DNA from: Clostridiales bacterium
Lineage (GTDB): Bacteria; Bacillota; Clostridia; Clostridiales; Clostridiaceae
Direction: 5' to 3'
DNA: 40,663 nucleotides
Assembly: GCA_012519845.1 (NCBI GenBank)
Contig: JAAYPK010000096.1
Span: forward strand, 1 to 40,663
Shown: positions 34,963 to 40,663 of the stretch, piece after piece
Numbering within the stretch: the stretch's first letter is position 1
How the letters are laid out: every line of letters starts with the position of its first letter
Position numbers and translations under genes: made by a program
The notes under the pieces: generated by a model
The model's input: the letters and a program-made list of their open reading frames with translations, nothing else
Told to the model about the DNA's origin: nothing
Database searches by the model: none

Positions 34963-35232
34963 ATGAAGTCAATTTTAACAGTTATCGGTAAAGATCAAGT
35001 AGGAATTATTGCAGGAATTAGTAGCGAACTTGGTAAATTTAATATAAACATTTTAAATGTTAATCAAACAATTATGGATGGCTATTTCACAATGATTATG
35101 ATGCTTGATTTAGAAAAGGCAAATGCATCCTTTGATGAAATTAAAAAAGGCCTTTCAGCAAAAGGCGAAGAATTAAAAGTTACAGTAAAGATTCAAAGAT
35201 CTGAAATATTTGATTCAATGCATTCACTATAA
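34963..35232 (+). CDS. ACT-domain protein (UPF0237 family)
   Basis: This 89-residue cytoplasmic protein is a single ACT domain ([49 protein letters not shown]). ACT domains usually bind amino acids, glycine and serine often among them. ATG 34963 is chosen because AGGAG (34950-34954) lies 8 bases upstream; the GTG at 34954 overlaps that site. It is the first gene after the T-box and is 14 bases from the UPF0210 gene. UPF0237 and UPF0210 genes are neighbours in many Firmicutes. A role as amino acid sensor for its partner is inferred. Confidence 0.9.
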   Translation: MKSILTVIGKDQVGIIAGISSELGKFNINILNVNQTIMDGYFTMIMMLDLEKANASFDEIKKGLSAKGEELKVTVKIQRSEIFDSMHSL

Positions 35233-35246
35233 GAAGGAGGAGAAAT

Positions 35247-36614
35247 ATGAGTACTAATATTACAGCTCAAAATATACTAGAAACAATAAAAATGATAGAA
35301 GAAGAAAAGCTTGATATAAGAACAATTACAATGGGAATTTCTCTTCTAGATTGTATTGATCCTGATGGTGACAAGGCAAGAGAAAAAATATATAATAAAA
35401 TAATGTCTTCAGCAAGGGATCTAGTTAAAGTTGGTAAAGAAATTGAAAATGAATTTGGAATTCCAATAGTAAATAAAAGAGTTTCTGTAACTCCTATTTC
35501 AATTATAGGTGGTGCTACAGACGAAGATAATTATGTGAAATTTGCACAAGTACTTGATAAATGTGCGGATGAACTTGGAATTGATTTTATTGGGGGATTT
35601 TCAGCTTTAGTACAAAAAGGATGCACAAAAGGAGATAAAATACTAATAAAATCTATACCTGAAGCCTTAGCAAAAACTAATAAAGTTTGTTCTTCTGTAA
35701 ATGTAGGTTCATCTAAAAGTGGAATTAATATGAATGCAGTAAGAGATATGGGAATTATTATGAAAGAAACTGCTGAACTCACAAAAGATCAGAAAGGTTT
35801 TGGATGTGCAAAATTAGTTGTCTTCGCAAATGCAGTTGAAGATAACCCATTTATGGCAGGAGCTTTCCATGGAGTTGGAGAAGCAGATAGAATAATAAAT
35901 GTAGGTGTTAGTGGACCAGGGGTTGTACAAAGAGCAATAGAAAAAGTTCGAGGAGAATCTTTTGACGTGTTAGCAGAAACTATTAAAAAGACTGCTTTCA
36001 AGGTTACAAGAATGGGTGAATTAGTAGCTCAAGAAGCTTCAAAAAGATTAGGAGTTCCTTTTGGAATTATTGACTTGTCATTAGCTCCAACACCTGCCAT
36101 TGGAGACTCTGTTGCACATATATTAGAAGAAATGGGACTTGAAACTGTAGGAACACACGGAACAACAGCTGCCCTAGCTATGTTAAATGATGCTGTTAAA
36201 AAAGGTGGAGTTATGGCATGTAGTCATGTTGGAGGATTAAGTGGTGCATTTATTCCAGTTTCTGAAGACTCAGGAATGATTGATGCTGTAATAAATGGTT
36301 CATTGAATCTAGAAAAGCTTGAAGCCATGACTTGTGTATGTTCTGTAGGACTTGATATGATTGCAGTACCAGGAGATACATCAGCTTCAACATTATCAGC
36401 TATGATTGCTGATGAAGCAGCAATAGGAGTGATTAATAATAAAACAACAGCTGTTAGAATAATTCCAGCACCTGGCTGCAAAGTTGGTGATATGGTTGAA
36501 TTTGGAGGCCTTCTTGGAAGAGCGCCTGTTATGGCTGTTAATAAGAATTCTTCAGAAGCATTTATTGCAAGAGGGGGAAGAATTCCAGCACCAATACATT
36601 CCTTTAAAAACTAG
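35247..36614 (+). CDS. UPF0210 / DUF711 (PFL-like) family protein
   Basis: This 455-residue cytoplasmic protein is full-length for its family. Recognisable blocks are [18 protein letters not shown] near the start, [95 protein letters not shown], and [40 protein letters not shown]711 proteins have a fold related to pyruvate formate-lyase, but no activity is established to my knowledge, and no glycyl-radical loop is seen here. AAGGAGG precedes the start. Its transcript is led by a T-box, which suggests a link to glycine supply or use. Confidence 0.9.
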   Translation: MSTNITAQNILETIKMIEEEKLDIRTITMGISLLDCIDPDGDKAREKIYNKIMSSARDLVKVGKEIENEFGIPIVNKRVSVTPISIIGGATDEDNYVKFAQVLDKCADELGIDFIGGFSALVQKGCTKGDKILIKSIPEALAKTNKVCSSVNVGSSKSGINMNAVRDMGIIMKETAELTKDQKGFGCAKLVVFANAVEDNPFMAGAFHGVGEADRIINVGVSGPGVVQRAIEKVRGESFDVLAETIKKTAFKVTRMGELVAQEASKRLGVPFGIIDLSLAPTPAIGDSVAHILEEMGLETVGTHGTTAALAMLNDAVKKGGVMACSHVGGLSGAFIPVSEDSGMIDAVINGSLNLEKLEAMTCVCSVGLDMIAVPGDTSASTLSAMIADEAAIGVINNKTTAVRIIPAPGCKVGDMVEFGGLLGRAPVMAVNKNSSEAFIARGGRIPAPIHSFKN

Positions 36615-36636
36615 TTTTATTTGAATAATAAAAGGG

Positions 36637-36676
36637 GTTGCTACAGAATTTTTGAATTTTGCTAGCAACTTTTTTA
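36637..36676 (+). terminator. Terminator after UPF0210 gene
   Basis: A 14-bp stem with one G-U (36637-36650 with 36655-36669) ends in TTTTTT. Confidence 0.85.
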
Positions 36677-36691
36677 AAGTGTTGGAAATTA

Positions 36692-36720
36692 TTGATATTA
36701 TGTAAAACAAGGTGTAATAA
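36692..36720 (+). promoter_or_regulatory. Possible promoter for FUSC-HAD gene
   Basis: TTGATA (36692-36697), 17 bases, TAATAA (36715-36720). The -10 match is weak. Confidence 0.4.
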
Positions 36721-36774
36721 TCTTACTAATTGTAAAAGCTACTAATATATTTAGAAAGGACAATAATAGAAAAA

Positions 36775-38049
36775 ATGAAAGATAAGAATATTAAATTTCC
36801 TCCAATTGGAATGCGAATTACTAAATCAGCTATAGGTGTTTTTTTAGGATTTGTGATTTATTATTTAAGAGGTGGCCAAGGAACACCATTTTATACAGCT
36901 TTATCTGTGCTTTGGTGTATGCAACCTTATGTTAATGATACAAAAGAAAAAGCCTTTCAACGAACTATAGGTACATTTATAGGAGCTTTTTACGGAACAA
37001 TAATGATATTATTAGAATTTTATTTATTTACCTTTGATAATGAATTAATTAGGTTTTTATTTATTTCAATTTTAATAATACCAGTTATTTATACCACTAT
37101 TGTAATTAATAAAAAAAATGCATCATATTTTTCATGTGTAGTATTTTTAAGTATTGTTGTAATGCACATTAATGATAGTAATCCTTATATTTTCATACTT
37201 AATAGAGTACTTGATACAATGATAGGTATAGGTTTATCTTTTGCTATTAATCATGTAAAGTTACCTGTAAAAAAACAAAAGAATATACTATTTGTTTCAG
37301 GAATAGATGATTTGTTTTTAAATTCACAAAACAAATTTTCTTCTTATAGTAAAATTCAACTAAATAGAATTATTGATGATGGTGCAAATTTTACAATTGC
37401 AACAATGAGGCCTCCTGCTGCATTACTTCCAGCAATTCAAGGTATCAGGATGAAATTACCAGTGGTGGCTATGGATGGAGCTATTGTTTATGATATTAAA
37501 CAAAATAGATATTTAAAAATAAACGAAATGTCTAATAAAGAAGCAAATATATTTTTAGAATTTTTACATGAAAGAGGATTTAATGCATTTACAAATGTAG
37601 TTGTTCAAGATTCAGTTTTAATTTATTACGGAGAATTTCAGAATAAAGCTGAAGAAACTATTTTTAATGAATTAAGATCATCTCCTTATAGAAATTATTT
37701 AAAACAACCTTTGCCTAAAGAATATGGAGCAGTTTATATAATGATAATAGATGTAAGAGACAGAATAGAAATGTTATATAAAGATCTTCAAGAAGCAGGT
37801 TATACAAAAAACTACAAAATATTAAAATATGATTCTGATGATTATCCAAATTATATGTATATAAAGATTTATCATAAAAGTGCTGATAAAAAATTAATGG
37901 TTAATTACATAAAAGAAATCTCTAATACTGAAAAAATCATAACTTTTGGTGAAATGGATGGAATTAGTGATGAATATATAAAAGGAAAAGATTCAAATGA
38001 AATGGTAAGAAAGTTCAAGAAACTTTATGAACCATTTATATGGAAATGA
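36775..38049 (+). CDS. Aromatic acid exporter/FUSC-like membrane domain fused to a degenerate HAD domain
   Basis: The 424-residue protein joins two parts. Residues 12-162 hold about five membrane helices with PIGMRITKSAIGVFLGF, GTPFYTALSVLWCMQP and the positively charged AFQRTIGTFIGA, like ArAE/FUSC transport domains. Residues 170-424 follow the layout of Cof-type HAD phosphatases: ILFVSGIDDLFLN (motif I), ANFTIATMRPPA (motif II), LPVVAMDGAIVYD (cap entry), DKKLMVNYI (Lys of motif III) and FGEMDGISDEYI (motif IV). In motif I the nucleophile Asp position is Gly176, and the motif II TGR reads TMR, so phosphatase activity is doubtful. The ribosome site AAAGG is far from the ATG. Role: perhaps a ligand-sensing transporter; unknown. 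Confidence 0.78.
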   Translation: MKDKNIKFPPIGMRITKSAIGVFLGFVIYYLRGGQGTPFYTALSVLWCMQPYVNDTKEKAFQRTIGTFIGAFYGTIMILLEFYLFTFDNELIRFLFISILIIPVIYTTIVINKKNASYFSCVVFLSIVVMHINDSNPYIFILNRVLDTMIGIGLSFAINHVKLPVKKQKNILFVSGIDDLFLNSQNKFSSYSKIQLNRIIDDGANFTIATMRPPAALLPAIQGIRMKLPVVAMDGAIVYDIKQNRYLKINEMSNKEANIFLEFLHERGFNAFTNVVVQDSVLIYYGEFQNKAEETIFNELRSSPYRNYLKQPLPKEYGAVYIMIIDVRDRIEMLYKDLQEAGYTKNYKILKYDSDDYPNYMYIKIYHKSADKKLMVNYIKEISNTEKIITFGEMDGISDEYIKGKDSNEMVRKFKKLYEPFIWK

Positions 38050-38064
38050 TTATAGGATGTAAAA

Positions 38065-38094
38065 TTGACATTAATTGCGACTATAATATATAAT
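38065..38094 (+). promoter_or_regulatory. Sigma-A promoter for small membrane protein and esterase
   Basis: Consensus TTGACA (38065-38070), 18-base spacer, perfect TATAAT (38089-38094). Confidence 0.7.
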
Positions 38095-38126
38095 TTACCA
38101 TATAAATATATAAAAGAGGCTTATAC

Positions 38127-38330
38127 ATGATTAATATTAAATACAAAAAGTATATAAAAATAATAGGGATAATTTTCATTATTTTAGGAATATTGTTGGA
38201 AAGTATAGATTACATAAATAATGGCCTTACAAAAAATATAATTCCATTTATATTTTTTATTATGGGAGGCATATTTCTTCTTATTTCTTGTAATTTCTTG
38301 TTTCCTAAAGACAATGAGGGAGAATTATGA
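38127..38330 (+). CDS. Small two-helix membrane protein
   Basis: This 67-residue protein has a basic N-terminus (KYKKYIK) and two hydrophobic segments, about residues 11-26 and 38-59, ending in an acidic tail. AGAGG lies 7 bases upstream. Its last 4 bases overlap the start of the membrane esterase gene (ATGA), so the two are translated together and may form a membrane pair. I do not recognise a family. Confidence 0.7.
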   Translation: MINIKYKKYIKIIGIIFIILGILLESIDYINNGLTKNIIPFIFFIMGGIFLLISCNFLFPKDNEGEL

Positions 38331-39451
38331 TAGTAGTATTGATATATTCAATTATATCCTTGTTTTTTTTGATTTTTTGTGAAACTAATATATATTGCTG
38401 GCTATTATTTCTCTTCATAGTTTTATCATTAATAATTGGATGGAAAAAATACATGTTAAAGAGAAAAACTATGTTTATTTTATTAATACCAACTTTATGC
38501 ATTACTTTATTATTCATAGGTAAAGAAGGAAAAGTAAGTGTAATGGGTAGCTTAACAAGAGAAGTTTATGGCAGGTTTTTATCTAATACATATAGTGATA
38601 TTTTCACAAGAGATGCTGAAAAAATTAAAGAGGAAAATATTGAAAGATACAATGGAGATTGGTCTATTCCAGAGGGGTATACAAATGATGTAATTACAAT
38701 GGATAACTTTAAAATGGAACTTATTAAAAATACATCTAGTGATAGTAATAAAGTAATATTACAACTTCATGGTGGAGGATATGTATTTGGATTAGACAAT
38801 TCTTATAGAGATATAGCAGTTAGATATTCAAAACTTAGCATGGGAGCAGCAGTTTTAACTCCTGATTATAGAGTTGGAACTATTAGTCCTTATCCTGCTG
38901 CATTAAATGATGCTGTAGAAGCTTATAAATGGTTAATAGAACATGGATATAAAGGAGAAAACATTATAGTTGTAGGAGATTCAGCAGGAGGAGGTTTAGC
39001 TTTAGGTACAGTTTTATATTTAAAAGATAACAACATTGAACTTCCTGCTGGTGTAATTACAATGAGTGCATGGACTAATTTAGGTTGTGATTCAGAATCT
39101 TACAAAAATAATGTAGATAAAGATGTTATTTTTGGTCCTATTTTAGGAGCAAATAGCGATTTTAATCCTAGTGATATTCCGTATGTAGGCAATAATAATA
39201 TTAAGGACCCTTATTTGTCACCATTTTATGGTGATTATGAAGGATTTCCTAAAATGTTAATGCAAGTAGGAACAAATGAATTACTTTATGATGATACAAT
39301 TAATGTTTATGAAAAAGCTAAAAGTCAGGGAGTGGATGTAAAGGAGACTACTTATTATGGAATGTTTCATTGTTTTCAATTGGGAGGAGATAAATTACCA
39401 GAAGGTACTGAAGCATGGAAAGAAGTAGAAGAATTTATTAATAGTATTTGA
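38327..39451 (+). CDS. Membrane-anchored alpha/beta hydrolase (HSL-type esterase)
   Basis: This 374-residue protein has two or three N-terminal membrane helices (about 2-18, 22-38, 48-65) and a hydrolase domain from about 85 onwards. The oxyanion motif HGGG is at 148-151, the nucleophile Ser219 lies in GDSAGG, the likely acid is Asp322 or Asp323 (NELLYDD), and His348 is in GMFHCF. These match the hormone-sensitive-lipase type carboxylesterases, which hydrolyse short or medium acyl esters or deacetylate glycans. The domain is probably on the outer face of the membrane, but topology is inferred. It overlaps the small membrane gene by 4 bases. Confidence 0.87.
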   Translation: MIVVLIYSIISLFFLIFCETNIYCWLLFLFIVLSLIIGWKKYMLKRKTMFILLIPTLCITLLFIGKEGKVSVMGSLTREVYGRFLSNTYSDIFTRDAEKIKEENIERYNGDWSIPEGYTNDVITMDNFKMELIKNTSSDSNKVILQLHGGGYVFGLDNSYRDIAVRYSKLSMGAAVLTPDYRVGTISPYPAALNDAVEAYKWLIEHGYKGENIIVVGDSAGGGLALGTVLYLKDNNIELPAGVITMSAWTNLGCDSESYKNNVDKDVIFGPILGANSDFNPSDIPYVGNNNIKDPYLSPFYGDYEGFPKMLMQVGTNELLYDDTINVYEKAKSQGVDVKETTYYGMFHCFQLGGDKLPEGTEAWKEVEEFINSI

Positions 39452-39475
39452 TTATATTTTTCTTTATGTTATACT
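39448..39475 (+). promoter_or_regulatory. Promoter for exodeoxyribonuclease III gene
   Basis: TTGATT (39448-39453), 16-base spacer, TATACT (39470-39475). The -35 box overlaps the esterase stop codon. Confidence 0.5.
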
Positions 39476-39515
39476 CAAAAATATGTAGTAATATGTTGAA
39501 ATAAGGAGGGAAAAT

Positions 39516-40274
39516 ATGAAGAAAATGATATCTTGGAATGTTAATGGTATTAGAGCAGCATTAACAAAAGGTTTTCTAGATTTTTTTAATGAAATAGATG
39601 CAGACATTTTTTGTTTACAAGAGACAAAGTGTCAAGTAGGTCAAGTAGAAATTGAATTACCTGGATATTATCAATATTGGAATGCAGCAGTTAAAAAAGG
39701 TTATTCAGGAACAGCAATATTTACAAAAGAAGAACCTATTAATGTAATTTATGACATGGGAATAGAAGAACATGATCAAGAGGGAAGAGTTATTACTCTT
39801 GAATTTGGTAAATTTTATTTTGTAACTGTATACACACCAAATTCAAAAAGTGAACTTGAAAGATTAGATTATAGAATGGTCTGGGAAGATGATTTTAGAA
39901 ATTATTTAAAGAATCTTGAAAAAAGTAAACCAGTTATATTATGCGGTGATTTAAATGTAGCACATAAGGAAATTGATTTAAAGAATCCTAAAAATAATAG
40001 AAGAAATGCTGGTTTTACAGATGAAGAAAGAGATAAATTTACTGAATTAATTAATTCAGGATTTATAGACACATTTAGATATTTTTATCCAGAACAAGAG
40101 GGGATTTATTCTTGGTGGTCCTATAGATTTAATGCTAGAAAAAACAATGCTGGATGGAGAATAGATTATTTTTTAACATCTGAATCATTAAAAGATAATT
40201 TAGTAGATAGCAAAATACATACTGAAATATTTGGATCAGATCATTGTCCTGTAGAGTTAGATATAAATATATAA
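39516..40274 (+). CDS. xth: Exodeoxyribonuclease III (AP endonuclease)
   Basis: The enzyme cuts DNA at abasic sites and trims 3' ends in base-excision repair. The 252-residue protein has the whole endonuclease/exonuclease/phosphatase fold: [10 protein letters not shown], metal-binding Glu in [14 protein letters not shown], catalytic [18 protein letters not shown], and the C-terminal SDHCPVEL with the active histidine. It belongs to the ExoA/XthA group. AAGGAGGG lies 7 bases upstream. It is probably a single-gene unit. Confidence 0.95.
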   Translation: MKKMISWNVNGIRAALTKGFLDFFNEIDADIFCLQETKCQVGQVEIELPGYYQYWNAAVKKGYSGTAIFTKEEPINVIYDMGIEEHDQEGRVITLEFGKFYFVTVYTPNSKSELERLDYRMVWEDDFRNYLKNLEKSKPVILCGDLNVAHKEIDLKNPKNNRRNAGFTDEERDKFTELINSGFIDTFRYFYPEQEGIYSWWSYRFNARKNNAGWRIDYFLTSESLKDNLVDSKIHTEIFGSDHCPVELDINI

Positions 40275-40303
40275 AATATTACATAAAATAGGAGCGCATT
40301 AAT

Positions 40304-40633
40304 ATGAGTAATTATTCAATATTGGGAATAGTATTATGTATTATCCTTTCTATATTATTTTTTATTGAAATTGTATATTTTTTCAGTTCTTTCACTGCTA
40401 AAGGAAGAAAAAAAATACCATTACATTTTCTAGGTTGTATAGCAACAGGGTTAGTAGATTTATATGTTATCTGTACAACATTAAAAATAGATTTAAACGT
40501 TAAATATCTAGGACTTATTACTTTAATTTGTTCAATTCTATTTTTTATTTTATTTAGTATAGATACATTAATGGTTGAAAAAGTTGAAAAGCCTATAAGA
40601 AAAAAACAAGTAAAAAAGAGTGAAAAATTTTAA
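40304..40633 (+). CDS. Small membrane protein of unknown function
   Basis: This 109-residue protein has three predicted membrane helices (about 5-28, 39-60, 67-89) and a strongly basic C-terminal tail (KPIRKKQVKKSEK). The start has AGGAG 9 bases upstream. It follows the exonuclease gene by 29 bases and may share its transcript. I recognise no family. The remaining 30 bases of the window show no feature. Confidence 0.7.
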   Translation: MSNYSILGIVLCIILSILFFIEIVYFFSSFTAKGRKKIPLHFLGCIATGLVDLYVICTTLKIDLNVKYLGLITLICSILFFILFSIDTLMVEKVEKPIRKKQVKKSEKF

Positions 40634-40663
40634 TCTGATACCTATAGACTAGACACTTATAAA

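Overview
The window is about 40.7 kb of very AT-rich DNA. Its strong purine-rich Shine-Dalgarno sites, sigma-A promoters, T-tailed terminators and gene content (DapL lysine route, FabK-type fatty acid synthesis, clostridial HutP, type III glutamine synthetase, ANTAR regulator) point to a Firmicute of the genus Clostridium sensu stricto. I cannot name a species. Most genes are housekeeping and lie on the + strand; only the type III glutamine synthetase and a CarD-like regulator are on the minus strand. I saw no tRNA, rRNA, insertion sequence, prophage or CRISPR array. The first 68 bases are a perfect palindrome that cuts into the signal peptide of the first gene, which suggests the window begins at a contig end with a fold-back artefact.

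Layout. 1-2.6 kb: secreted GH13 alpha-amylase lipoprotein (5' partial) and a rhomboid-like membrane protein without catalytic residues. 2.7-10.9 kb: divergent nitrogen region, with type III glutamine synthetase (minus) facing a type I glutamine synthetase, an ANTAR antiterminator protein, dapF, pyrG and dapL; the 560-base gap between them holds promoters, a leader terminator and a possible small RNA. 11.0-14.8 kb: FtsX-type ABC exporter and a flavin reductase-like protein. 14.9-23.7 kb: complete fab-acc fatty acid operon headed by fabT with a FabT operator on its own promoter, but without fabD. 23.7-26.1 kb: HutP-like RNA-binding protein, acetate kinase, and convergent CarD-like regulator. 26.2-28.0 kb: a two-gene unit of unknown role (macro-like/DUF4145 protein plus YgjP-type metallopeptidase). 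28.0-32.3 kb: TrpX-type ABC importer, rarA, and a small coding remnant. 32.3-34.7 kb: AhpC peroxiredoxin and its probable reductase, a thioredoxin reductase with the AhpF-type thioredoxin module moved to the C-terminus. 34.7-36.7 kb: a T-box leader, apparently glycine-specific, controlling an ACT-domain protein and a UPF0210 (DUF711) protein. 36.7-40.6 kb: a membrane protein fused to a degenerate HAD domain, a small membrane protein with a membrane-anchored esterase, exodeoxyribonuclease III, and a small membrane protein.

How the genes work together. The nitrogen operon couples ammonia assimilation to users of glutamine and glutamate (CTP synthase, LL-diaminopimelate aminotransferase) and contains its own RNA-level regulator. 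The fab-acc operon makes malonyl-CoA and elongates acyl-ACP under FabT feedback. The ahpC pair detoxifies peroxides. The most interesting items are the apparent glycine T-box in front of two proteins of undefined function, the macro-like/DUF4145 plus YgjP pair, the HAD pseudophosphatase fused to a transporter-like domain, the promoter-terminator pair between the two glutamine synthetases, and the pseudo-rhomboid with a Cys/His-rich tail.
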